NCBI GenBank assembly: GCA_008360975.2
Contig: CM039181.1
Coordinates: 914,380-978,379 of the forward strand
Direction of reading: 5' to 3'
From: Lichenostomus cassidix
Taxonomy: Eukaryota; Chordata; Aves; Passeriformes; Meliphagidae
Length of the DNA stretch: 64,000 bases
Shown piece by piece: positions 49,501-56,000 of this stretch. Position 1 is the stretch's first letter; each line of letters starts with the position of its first letter. The notes under the pieces were generated by a model that did no database searches, had not been told where the DNA came from, and saw nothing but the letters and a program-made list of their open reading frames with translations. The translations under genes and the position numbers were made by a program.

Positions 49501-52500
49501 CACTCAGGGCTGCAACATGGGGTGGATGGAGGGAAAAAAATCATGAAAATCAGCTGTGTCAGGGTTTCTGGTGCTGACTGCCCAGGCACACCCCTCAGGG
49601 ATGCTGGGCAGCTGTGGGGTTTGTTCCCTCTTACCATGGCAAGCATCTCTCTCTCTGAGGTGTGTGAGAAACCTCCTGTCAGCATTCAGGGTGGTTGGGA
49701 GACATTTCCAGTGAGGAATTAATCCTGAGTGCAGATCCTGTCGGTTCTAACAGGATTAGGAGCAGATCCACCCCCTGCATCCCTCTGCAAGCCAATCCTG
49801 GTGTGTCTCTTATTTTCATGAAAGGTAAAAAACATTTCCAGTGAGGAATTAATCCTGAGTGCAGATCCTGTCATTTGCTAACAGAATTAGGGGCAGATCC
49901 ATCCCCTGCATCCCTCTGCAAGCCAATCCTGGTGTGTGTTTCATTTGCATGAAAGGTAAAGAACAGTTCCCTGGAGCAGCTCCTCTGCAAGGTCACCTGC
50001 AGCACTCTGAACAGCAAATTAATGTCACAGCGACTTGCAGACATCATAAACAGCACTGAGCAAATTAACCAGCTGGGAGGCTGAAATGCAGCCATTCCAA
50101 CTGAATGACAAGAAAACACAGGAAAACATCCATCCTGCCTTCAGCCTTTCAGTTAGCTTCCCCTTAGATGTGTTGATCTTCTCACATTGCTCTGCTGGAA
50201 TCCTTATTCCAGAGAAATTGCTCAGAGAAACTACCAAATTCAGTGGTGGAGATGCTCTGTGCACAGCTGAGCTCACCAGAGCTGATTGATCCCTCTGAAA
50301 TACAAATCTGAAAGGATTTTAGGTTTTTGCTAAAAGATTAGCTGCTTTGAATTTTTTTAATTCAGAGCTGATTCATCACTCTAAAATACAAATCTAAAAG
50401 AGTCACTGCTTTGAATTTTTTTTAATTCAGAGCTGATTAATCACTCTGCAAATACAAATCTAAAAGTATTTTAGATTTTTACTAAAAGATTCACTGCTTT
50501 TAATTTTTTTTTCAAAGCAGATTAATCACTCTGCAAATACAAATCTTAAAGTATTTTGGATTTTTGCTAAGATTCAGTGCTCTTTAAAAAATGAGGGGAA
50601 ACAACCTTTTTCACAGAACTCTAGCATCCAACAAAAACCTCTTCCATCTCCAAGACTCTCTAACAAATTACCTACAGCTGATAAACTATTCACAGAAAGC
50701 AAACAGCTAAAAACTACTTTAAAAAAAACCCAGACAAAACCCAGGAATTGCTAGAAAATACCAATTTTCTTGCCCCAAAACTGCTCCCAGCCTGGGGACT
50801 CCTGAAGGGACATAGGCAGAGTTAAGAGGCTGATTACAGCATTGCAGAAAAGTCTCATTTCCACATCCAGCCTGAAATCCCCCAGCAGCAGCTGAAGCCT
50901 TTTTGGTGAGAAGGGCAGAGAAGGGAAGCCCTGCCTGTCTGCCTGAGAGGATTGGAGATTTGCTGCACAAGAGGAACCAAGTCAGCAAAAGCCAAACCGC
51001 ACCTCATCCTCCTCCATCAGCACTGAGATTATCCCTGCCTGACTCTCTTACCTCACCAAGAAAAGGAGGTTTTTTTCCCTTATTAGGAATCTCCAGGCTG
51101 GGAGGTTCTGGCTCTGAAAAGGGGTTTTAGCTGTATGAGCTGCACATCAGCACAAAGAGAGCTGCTAATAGAAGTGAGGCACAGGAGGAGGAGAAAAGGG
51201 CTGAGTGCTAAATTAAAAGGGATGATGTGGGCTGAGCTCGAGCTCCAAAATGTGATCATAGATTTTGTGACATGGAGAATTGAAATTGGGATGGAGGAAC
51301 GGAGGAAGGCTGACATTATACAGATATATCATGATGAAGTTGGCTCTGCAGCCATTTATCCACGAGAGCAGCCTGACTGCACTCAAGGAGAGTTTTTCAC
51401 TGTGTTTAAGAGTTTACACATCTCAAAACAGAAATCAAATGTCAGCAGATGAACACAGGGCAAAAAAAGCGGTTTTTGGATGTTTTGGGGTTTTTTTTTA
51501 CAAAATAAAACGTGGATAGAGTGAAAAGTTACAGTAAGTTGAGCCTCTGTGTTTCAGTTATTTCAGTGATTGATGGAAGTGTTTTTCTTGGTTGAATTTT
51601 TAAACACTGGAATTGATTTACTGGATGTGAGTAAATTATATCTGCTTTATCTGGACATAGATACATAAATATGAACTAAAATAATCACCAGAGAATTTCC
51701 CTGATTTTTTTTTAAATCCTCCTGTTTTGCTCTGAATTGGGAGCAGGGAGGATGGGGAGTGCAGGTTTTGTGAAGAAACAGAATAAAATTCTATCACCCC
51801 CATCCAGCCCAGCTGAGCACCTCTGCCAGCACTGGGACTGTGCAGGAGATATCTGCATTCAAATCTGCACTACCAATCAATTTTCTAGTTTTGCTGCAGC
51901 AGAAGCAAAAAGCCTTGTCAGAGTGAAGTGATATGGAAAATGTTCAGGGCTGTTTTATTTCAATTCAGCCTGGAACGAGAAAGCAAATCCTTCATCTAAG
52001 TTTTTTATTTTTCTTTTTACTTTTCTCTTTAAAAGGTAGGTCAATTAGAATTAATTTTTTTTTTAAAAAGCAGATTTTTTTGTTTTAAAAAAATTGCAAA
52101 GGTGCAACTCATTCATTTCTTCTATAGAAAATGTAAACAATATAAATCATTAAAAAAAAGAATTTCCTATTCTTTTCATTTACACAAAGCTAATTTCTGA
52201 TGTGAACTCATAACCAGCTCTGGTCTGAACCATTCTGAAACAGTTCTGGCCTAAATTTCCCCAATTTTTCTTGGTTCTGCTAAATTTCCCTTCCATCAGA
52301 AGCAACTCTCCCCGCTCACTGCAGGCAGTTGGATTCACAGCCAGTTCCTGACTAGACCCAAGCCTTGCCCAGGGTGGAGAATGCAGCTCAGAATTTTCAT
52401 TTAAATTAAAATCCATTAATTTTCATTAAAATTCACTAAACTCTCCAGAGCCCCTTGTTCTCTGACAAAGCTTTGGATGTTTGATGCTCAGAACTCCACC

Positions 52501-55500
52501 AGGTCACTGCAGCTCTGTGCTCCTCACAGCCACTGCTTTGGGTTCACTGAACAAACATCTCACTGGGGCAGGGAGGCTGCAGAACCTGCCAGGTTTCCCT
52601 ACCTGCTGTTTTTTCCACCCAAAATACTCCAAACTCCAAAATGTTTCAGTTCTTCCTGTCGATTTATCAGGAAAGAGCCACTGTCAGAAATTGAGAATTC
52701 TTTGCTCTCAAAACAGAGACAAATAACTTCACTCCAGGCTGATATCTTCAGATATCTTCATCCATTATCACCTTCCTGTGCTATGTCAGTAATGGAAAAT
52801 GCTTTACAAATTCAGGATTTGTGTCTTTGCCCTCTGGGGAACAGGAATGAAGATCATGGGCAGAAGGGAAGAGCAGAGGGAAAGAGAGACCTTCAAGTGA
52901 AAATCACCAGCATCAAGTTTGGAGCAGAATGAAGCAGAGAACACTACAGCTCTCCATGGAGGAATTCTCCTCAACCCCTCCCTTCTAAAAATCCAGCTGA
53001 TAGCAGAGTTGAGCTGATCCAGCCAAGAAACAGGAAAGATAACCTCCAACAGGAAGAAAATGCTGCAAAAATGTCAACTTCCAACGAGCAAAGTGAGGTT
53101 TGAACACAAGTTATCATTTGCTGGAAGAAAATATTCTACCTGTTGGCAAAGAGAAGTTCTGCTTTCCCTGGGAACTGCCCAGTGAACACTTCAGTGTCCA
53201 GCACAGCCAGCCAAGCCAATCCCCATACATTTATTAAACAGATCTCATGTCTGCAGGCCAACCACAATGATTTCTTGGCTTTGCTGAGAGCTTCTGCTTT
53301 TAATTTCTAGTGTATCAAATGCTAACAGGATTATGTTCAGCCATTCAGCAATTACAGAATTTTCTACAAATACTCCAAGCGCACCGAAAGCACAGAAAAC
53401 ATCTTTAAACTACAGAAATGAAATGATCCCATAAAGAGGCCATTGGAGGACATTTGCAAGAAGTTAACAATCACATTGTACCTCATTCAAAATCATGCAA
53501 TAACAGCCTCCTCCTTTCCCCTGGAGACTCTCCAGAGAGTGAACTTATAAGGATTTTAATGCTCCTTTTCTGTTCCACTGCAATCTCCTGAGAAGCCATG
53601 GAATGATTACGTTATGCCTCAGCCTGGGAAGGGCAGAATTTCATCATCTATTTCTCTGAGCAATGCTTTGAAGAAGCCTTTGTGAGGAATGCTGAAGGTG
53701 TCTCCCCTCTTTTGGCCTGAGGTCACAGGGATGTTTGTTAAAAGGGAATAAATCAGTTTTCCCAAGTTCTGGCTGCACATTTGATTTCTCTTCAGAGTCC
53801 ATGCCAAAGAGAAATTTGCTTTTCTCCCCCAGCCATGCTACTGTGAGCTGGAAAAAGAGAATCCAGCTCTGGTTTCAAGGTGTGTCAGAAGGACCCAAGG
53901 CTCCCCAGAGACAGGAAAACAACACGACAGACAGCAAAACCAACAGTAGCTAATCACACTTCAAGAGAAAAGGATTGTTTCCACTGAGATCCAATTCCAG
54001 GGATTTCAGTGAGGTCACTTCACACCCAAGCTGAGGTTTCACTCACCCAGCACAGCACAGAGTTAAAGCAGCTCTGCTGGTTTCCTCTGCTGTCCAAGGG
54101 GGAATGGAGGACAATCTGGATATCCACAGAATATCCAGTGCTCTCCAGGATTTTAGGAAAACAGACCCTGACTGCTCACTAAAGCAGCCCCAGATGGCAC
54201 ATGAGGAGTCACAATCCAGGTTTTCACCATTTATATCATCCCTGAAGTGCCCAAATCTCAACCACTTCACCCCCAAGTTTTCACCACTTCTATCATCCCT
54301 AAAATATCCAAATATCAGCCAGTTCACCCCCAGGTTTTCACCATTTATATCATCCCTAAAGTGCCCAAATCTCAGCCAGTTCACCCCCAAGTTTTCACAA
54401 TTTGTATAATCCCCAAAGTACCCAAATCTCAACCACTTTGCCCCAGATTTTCACAATTTATATCATCCCCAAAGTACCCAAATCTCAACCACTTTGCCCC
54501 AGATTTTCACCATTTATATCATCCCTAAAGTGCCCAAATCTCAGCCAGTTCACCCCCAAGTTTTCACCATTTATATCATCCCTAAAAAACCAAATCTCAG
54601 CCAGTTCACCCCCAGGTTTTCACCACTTCTATCATCCCCAAAGTGCCCAAATCTCAGCCACTTTGCCCTTTCCCTCCCTTGCTTTCCCTGCACTGAGAGC
54701 ACAGGAGTTGCTTCTCCCCAGGGCTGCTCTCTGTTCCCATGCAGGCTGGGAGGGAGAGCTGCCCACTGGGGATTGTGGCTGTTCCACCACAGAGCAACAC
54801 TCAGAAAAATGTCATCTTCCTTAAATTGTTATTTATTGCCCAATTTCTGCAATCACAACGCAGGATTTCAGATTCCTGGAAGGGACTTCTTGGAGGGGCT
54901 GTGCTTTGGAAATCCCTCAGCTCCCTGTCCCTCTGAAAGCACAGCAGTTCATGCTGGAAACTCTAAAAACAGACATGCAGCAACCCCAGTTGCTCTTCAA
55001 AACCTCTCCCAAGCTTTAAACCAAACCCTTGTATAAAACACAATTTAGAAACACAGCAGTGTCCTGTTTGCTGCCCAACTCATAAAGCAGAGCAGCAGAA
55101 CAACACAGCACAGGAATAAAGCAGATCCTATTATTGGCACTATCACACAGGCTAATTGATTTTCATCTCTCACTTCCCCTTCCACACTCAGGGTGAATGT
55201 GCCAGGAGGATTTATTTACTCAGGGAATGAAACAATCCCAGTTATGAGAAACATTTCACCCAAACTATGAAACTTCTGCAAACTTCCCACCAGCAGAGCT
55301 CTGATTAGCAGATAATTCCCCCAACATATTCCTCTGCCACTGAACAGTTTAAACTCTGCAATTCAGGTGAGGGAAATGCATAAATCCAAAGGCTTTAGAT
55401 AATAGAGAACAATTCATTCAGCAAGAAAATTCACAATTTCTTCAGCAAGAAAAGAAGCAGAAAAACCCAATCTATATCCATTCCCCATTCCACCCTTCTG

Positions 55501-55631
55501 CTCCCCTTGCCATTTCCACCCCCAGCACTTCCTACACAACCCCAAAAGGCTAAATCCATGCAGAGATCCTAAATGGCAACTCACTTGGAAAGGCTGGACA
55601 AGCTCTGCCTGCAGTGGGATCTGCTGATCAT
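22539..55631 (-). CDS. CALD1: caldesmon, non-muscle first exon with complete body (14 exons)
   Basis: Actin-, tropomyosin-, myosin- and calmodulin-binding regulator of actomyosin contractility and stress fibres. In transcript order the exons are 55631-55585, 44058-43912, 42709-41731, 41171-41097, 38355-38213, 36811-36559, 35002-34862, 28354-28311, 28219-28141, 27169-27041, 25602-25507, 23837-23757, 23358-23325 and 22567-22539. They total 2277 nt, 758 residues, with every phase matching. Use of the internal donor after 42358 gives a 549-residue light form. Features: alternative N-terminus (1-16); NDDDDEEAARERRRRARQ (from 21); Glu/Lys/Arg single-helix repeats (about 257-370); tropomyosin-binding helix (about 490-570); CaM/actin sites MWEKGNVF (Trp662) and NLWEKQ (Trp725); and SP/TP phosphorylation motifs between them. 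It ends LRQFEKEP. The smooth-muscle MDDFERR first exon is not in the window, so the heavy form with that start is only partly covered. Confidence 0.95.
22568..23324 (-). other. CALD1: CALD1 final intron
   Basis: No exon is seen. A CACCATAAAAACAC-type short repeat lies at about 22850-22920, and an ATGTATAATATTA-rich stretch near 23220-23280. Confidence 0.7.
23325..23358 (-). CDS. CALD1: CALD1 penultimate exon
   Basis: 34 nt encoding VAATGKKSETN plus one base. The acceptor is TTAAACAG|GTAGC and the donor AATG|GTAAGT. A very short exon, supported by homology and by exact phase at both ends. Confidence 0.92.
23486..23625. repeat. AAAATAT simple repeat in CALD1 intron
   Basis: A near-perfect 10-bp-period array of AAATATAAAATATAAAAT words occupies this short intron, about 130 bp from the exon that follows it. 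The apparent 99-residue Ile/Tyr/Phe-rich open frame over it is an artefact. Confidence 0.9.
23757..23837 (-). CDS. CALD1: CALD1 exon with calmodulin site B
   Basis: 81 nt encoding DLRPGDVSGKRNLWEKQSVE and KSAASSK. NLWEKQ holds Trp725, the second calmodulin/actin contact known in this family. The acceptor is AATACAG|GATTT and the donor AAG|GTAAAA. Confidence 0.96.
23838..25506 (-). other. CALD1: CALD1 intron, 1.7 kb
   Basis: No additional exon or recognised mobile element is seen. It is A-rich, with short poly-A runs. Confidence 0.7.
25507..25602 (-). CDS. CALD1: CALD1 exon ETAGLKVGVSSRINEWL
   Basis: 96 nt, 32 codons, including GVSSRINEWLTKTP and NKSPAAKPS. The SSR serine is known as a PAK target in the family, and the TP/SP motifs as proline-directed kinase targets. 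This copy reads PESNKSPAAK where I recall PEGNKSPAPK in chicken, both SP and TP being kept. The acceptor is TTTTGCAG|GAG and the donor TCT|GTGAGT. Confidence 0.95.
25603..27040 (-). other. CALD1: CALD1 intron carrying the AT minisatellite
   Basis: Apart from the array at 26505-27012 this 1.4-kb intron shows no exon. Confidence 0.7.
26505..27012. repeat. 47-52-bp AT-rich minisatellite abutting a CALD1 splice donor
   Basis: About ten units share TAATGTAAAGAATTCTATTAC followed by a TTTATATTTTTATATATAT block (GTAAAG at 26535, 26586, 26638, 26685, 26736 and onward). It ends only about 28 bp from the 5' splice site at 27040/27039, so on the transcript it starts almost immediately after the donor. 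Confidence 0.93.
27041..27169 (-). CDS. CALD1: CALD1 exon with calmodulin site A
   Basis: 129 nt, 43 codons, GTKTSRPKASDLHVPAEGVR then NIKSMWEKGNVFSSPSGTGT and PNK. MWEKGNVF (Trp662) is the main calmodulin-binding motif of caldesmon, next to an actin-binding segment; SSP and GTP are phosphorylation motifs. The acceptor is TCTCCAG|GGC and the donor AAG|GTCTGT, which is weaker than the others. Confidence 0.97.
27170..28140 (-). other. CALD1: CALD1 intron, ~970 bp
   Basis: No additional exon is seen. Long open frames on the opposite strand (e.g. 27309-27881) have no recognisable protein resemblance or splice support. Confidence 0.65.
28141..28219 (-). CDS. CALD1: CALD1 exon TAVVSKIDSRLEQYTSAIE
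   Basis: 79 nt. One base completes Ser610, then GMKPTQSTAVVSKIDSRLEQ and YTSAIE. It belongs to the troponin-T-like, actin/tropomyosin-binding part. The acceptor is TTCCTGCAG|CGGC and the donor GAG|GTAAAT. Confidence 0.97.
28311..28354 (-). CDS. CALD1: CALD1 44-nt exon IEERTEFLNKSAQK
   Basis: 44 nt, 14 codons plus AG. It carries Thr where I recall Ala in chicken and human (EERAEF). The acceptor is TTTTCTAG|ATAG and the donor AGAAGAG|GTAAAG. It is separated by only 91 bp from the next exon. Confidence 0.95.
28847..29047. repeat. 67-bp unit, three tandem copies
   Basis: CCTTTCCCAATGGGGGTTCA recurs at 28854, 28921 and 28988, an exact 67-bp period. Each unit ends TCTGGGTCAA followed by AAAATAGTTT. 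The copies differ at a handful of bases, indicating recent duplication. Confidence 0.95.
34460..34518 (+). mobile_element. CR1 LINE 3'-terminal fragment
   Basis: CTCAATGGTCTTAAGAGGTC then TTTTCTAACCTAAATTATTC and TATGATTCT match the end of CR1 elements. A very short copy in a CALD1 intron, antisense to the gene. Confidence 0.75.
34862..35002 (-). CDS. CALD1: CALD1 exon EEKRRMKEEIERRRAEAAEK
   Basis: 141 nt, 47 codons, continuing the charged helix and ending PFKCFSPKGSSLK, which includes the conserved cysteine of the C-terminal half. The acceptor is a long T run then AG|GAGGAG, and the donor AAG|GTAACC. Confidence 0.97.
35003..36558 (-). other. CALD1: CALD1 intron carrying the CCAAT minisatellite
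   Basis: Outside the array at 36056-36475 no exon or mobile element is seen. Confidence 0.7.
36056..36475. repeat. ~17-bp CCAAT-containing minisatellite
   Basis: More than twenty units of ATCAACCAATGAGTTAT, some shortened to 14-15 bp by loss of TAT. Every typical unit contains a CCAAT pentamer on the + strand. The array ends about 84 bp from the donor of the exon at 36559-36811. Confidence 0.93.
36559..36811 (-). CDS. CALD1: CALD1 tropomyosin-binding helix exon
   Basis: 253 nt encoding RSNLKGTSAEEPKAGVEALK, then KRLEDQRRRRGESEGEELER, LKEKQQEAAAELDELKKRRE and ERRKILEEEEQRKKQEEAER. It is a long charged alpha-helical segment known to bind tropomyosin and myosin. The acceptor is TTTCCACCCCAG|GCGC and the donor GAG|GTGAGG. 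The exon is GC-richer than its surroundings. Confidence 0.97.
36812..38212 (-). other. CALD1: CALD1 intron, 1.4 kb
   Basis: No additional exon is seen. A short 15-16-bp repeat with GGAAAATATTCCAT words lies at 36986-37080, and a poly-A run of about 17 bases on the + strand near 37327-37341. Confidence 0.7.
36986..37080. repeat. 15-16-bp ATTCCATC/GGGAAAAT tandem repeat
   Basis: About six imperfect units of GGGAAAATATTCCATC or close variants, about 175 bp upstream (in transcript sense) of the 36811 acceptor. Confidence 0.75.
38213..38355 (-). CDS. CALD1: CALD1 exon VKDDKGKAPREEMKSVWDRK
   Basis: 143 nt, 47 codons plus GG, encoding the above and KGVPEQKAQNGERELSAPKL and KPTENAF. It closely matches chicken caldesmon around KSVWDRK and PEQKAQNGEREL. 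The acceptor is GTGCTGAGCAG|GTC and the donor TTTTGG|GTAAGC. Confidence 0.97.
38401..38428. repeat. (CAAA)n microsatellite upstream of a CALD1 acceptor
   Basis: Seven CAAA units. In the CALD1 transcript this is a GUUU-rich tract ending about 45 nt before the 3' splice site at 38356. Confidence 0.92.
40646..40710. repeat. (ATT)n microsatellite
   Basis: An interrupted run of ATT triplets with ATC and GTT variants. It gives Tyr/Asn-rich pseudo-frames. Confidence 0.92.
41097..41171 (-). CDS. CALD1: CALD1 75-nt exon GEEKVEAKKEKLPEEKPQST
   Basis: 75 nt, 25 codons, ending STKDQ at a CAG|GTAACT donor. The residues align with the caldesmon segment after the central helix (GEEK... in human, KVEAKKE in chicken), and phases fit on both sides. 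The 3' splice site AAAG|GGGGAA is preceded by A-rich sequence with almost no pyrimidine tract, so the acceptor looks weak and the exon may be variably included. Because the exon is a multiple of three, skipping would keep frame. Confidence 0.85.
41172..41730 (-). other. CALD1: CALD1 intron, 560 bp
   Basis: No additional exon is seen. The 3' end of the intron in transcript sense is purine-rich rather than pyrimidine-rich. Confidence 0.7.
41731..42709 (-). CDS. CALD1: CALD1 large exon 3a+3b with central helix
   Basis: 979 nt, starting with C that completes Ser65, then VAGEESKRSTDDEAALLERL; ends AAFLKKQ at CAG|GTACAG. Residues 66-182 (to EENQ) form the common 3a part. Residues 183-391 form the heavy-isoform part with Glu/Lys/Arg repeats of about 13 residues such as RAAEEKQRAEEEK, a single alpha-helix spacer known only in smooth-muscle h-caldesmon. 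The underlying DNA repeats at about 39 bp over roughly 41870-42180. The acceptor is TTTCCCACAG|CGTGG. The repeat number appears lower or differently arranged than in the chicken protein I recall. Confidence 0.97.
42356..42360 (-). promoter_or_regulatory. CALD1: internal 5' splice site separating l- and h-caldesmon
   Basis: Within the large exon, ...GAAAATCAG|GTAGATGT places a GT donor right after the codons EENQ. In human caldesmon the light isoform leaves at the same ENQ residue, by memory of the two protein forms. Splicing from here to 41171 removes exactly 627 nt (209 codons) and keeps phase 0. The donor is CAG|GTAGAT, a reasonable consensus. Confidence 0.85.
43085..43196 (+). mobile_element. 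CR1 LINE 3'-end fragment
   Basis: GGTTGGACTCGATGGCCTTA, AAGGCCTTTTCCAGCC and GGTGATTCTATGGCTCT form a good CR1 3' end, antisense to CALD1. The upstream part resembles a more degraded CR1 body. Confidence 0.85.
43490..43650. repeat. 12-bp GAGAACCTGACA minisatellite in CALD1 intron
   Basis: About thirteen 12-bp units of GAGAACCTGACA with A/T/G changes at two positions (GAGAATCTGACA, GAGAAGCTGACA). In + strand translation it reads as charged Asp/Arg/Glu repeats and on the - strand as Ser/Leu repeats. Neither frame continues into an exon. Confidence 0.92.
43912..44058 (-). CDS. CALD1: CALD1 exon SYQRNDDDDEEAARERRRRA
   Basis: 147 nt, beginning with G that completes Lys16 when joined to the non-muscle first exon. 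It encodes LSYQRNDDDDEEAARERRRR, the myosin-binding N-terminal region, then QEERLRQKEEG-type sequence ending SEINAQN. The acceptor is CTCTGCTGCAG|GCTG and the donor AACAG|GTGAGT. It is the first exon common to all caldesmon isoforms. Confidence 0.97.
46034..46392. repeat. 23-bp minisatellite in CALD1 intron
   Basis: About fifteen units of ACAGACTGACTTTTCTCTGC plus TCC, with truncated and slightly altered members. Written on the transcribed strand it reads GAGCAGAGAAAAGTCAGTCT. Open frames over it (e.g. 45920-46272, - strand) are repeat artefacts. Confidence 0.93.
46843..46920. repeat. A-rich ACC/AAAA simple sequence
   Basis: Runs of A interrupted by CC pairs, giving Lys/Pro/Thr-rich pseudo-peptides. 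No function apparent. Confidence 0.8.
47433..47770. repeat. two-copy tandem duplication, ~190 bp
   Basis: GCATTAAGATGGATGCCTTT occurs at both the beginning and the middle, followed in each copy by TTTGGAAGTTATA, GTTTCAGT, AGGATTT, CTCATCTCA or CTTATCTCA, and CAGTTTTCTG or TAGTTTTCTG then GGTTTTGGTTTT. The copies differ by indels in the central A/C-rich part. Confidence 0.85.
49204..49307. repeat. 53-bp tandem duplication
   Basis: GAGTCTGGAAATAT, CAGATAATTATTCAGATAAT and AATAGA occur twice at a 53-bp spacing. Confidence 0.85.
49702..49970. repeat. 130-bp tandem duplication
   Basis: ACATTTCCAGTGAGGAATTA at 49702 and 49832 starts two copies that continue through GATCCTGTC, CCCCTGCATCCCTCTGCAAG and CATGAAAGGTAAA. 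Divergence is low, so the duplication is fairly recent. Confidence 0.9.
50290..50575. repeat. degenerate tandem repeat
   Basis: Three or four imperfect copies share GATTAATCACTCT, AATACAAATCTAAAAG, TTTTGCTAAAAGATT and GCTTTGAATTTTTTT. Unit length varies between about 60 and 100 bp. Confidence 0.7.
54221..54667. repeat. 56-57-bp minisatellite, eight units
   Basis: TTTTCACCATTTATATCATC (or close variants) starts units at 54221, 54278, 54335, 54392, 54448, 54504, 54561 and 54617, each continuing CCAAATCTCA and CCAGTTCACCCCCA. Since 57 is a multiple of three, long frames (54043-54432 -, 54104-54409 +, 54494-55036 +) survive by chance. Confidence 0.95.
55585..55631 (-). CDS. CALD1: CALD1 alternative non-muscle first coding exon
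   Basis: 47 nt coding MISRSHCRQSLSSLS plus AA, ending at a consensus donor (AA|GTGAGT). Joined to the exon at 44058 it gives Lys16 and then LSYQRND. The peptide closely resembles the alternative N-terminus I recall from chicken light caldesmon and, more loosely, the human non-muscle start. The initiator is ATG at 55631-55629 in context GAC-ATG-A. An out-of-frame ATG 13 nt upstream (55644-55642) would open a 28-codon frame that overlaps the true start and ends in the next exon, if transcription begins above it. Confidence 0.88.
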
Positions 55632-55900
55632 GTCTGCAGTGCATGAATCACAGCACACTGCTGGCAGCTCCAGGGAGCAAAGGGACTGATGATCAGGGCG
55701 TGGAATGAGATAATAAAAATGCCATTATCCTTTCAGGCATGCAGACTCATTGGATGCTCTTCCCACCCCACAGGTTAACCATTTGTAGCTCCTGGAATGA
55801 CAGTCTGGGTTTTCCTGTTGTCAAATTCATTGTCTATTTGGATTCCACTCCCCTCCCTTCACTCCCTCTGCTCTGTGATCAGATGATTATCATTTTATTT
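55632..55900 (-). promoter_or_regulatory. CALD1: presumed promoter/5' UTR of the non-muscle CALD1 transcript
   Basis: Placed here only because a first exon starts just below. On the - strand a CATTCC (MCAT-type) hexamer (about 55704-55709) and a TTTTTATTATC AT-rich block (about 55710-55722) are visible. No clear TATA box at a fixed spacing, GC box or CArG box was seen. The start of transcription is unknown. Confidence 0.4.
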
Positions 55901-56000
55901 TTTTTTGGCTGTATTCTCTCTAATAGATCCTCCTCATGTTGCTGTGATCAGATGATTACTATTTCGGTTTTTTGGCTGTATTCTCTCTAATAGATCCTCC
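55870..56000. repeat. ~69-bp tandem duplication upstream of CALD1 alternative exon
   Basis: GTGATCAGATGATTA and TTGGCTGTATTCTCTCTAAT, then AGATCCTCCTCATGT, occur twice at about 69-bp spacing. The duplicate lies about 240-370 bp upstream of the alternative start codon and could sit in its promoter. Confidence 0.85.

Larger units (their letters stand above)
44059..55584 (-). other. CALD1: CALD1 intron, 11.5 kb
   Basis: No exon could be supported. The intron contains the 23-bp array (46034-46392), a duplicated block (47433-47770), a 53-bp duplication (49204-49307), a 130-bp duplication (49702-49970), a degenerate repeat (50290-50575) and the 57-bp array (54221-54667). Elsewhere it is ordinary AT-rich sequence with poly-A runs near 45530 and 45640. 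Confidence 0.7.

Noticed and set aside
54043..55036. Several frames of 93-180 residues on both strands
   Set aside because: Generated by the 57-bp minisatellite, a multiple of three.
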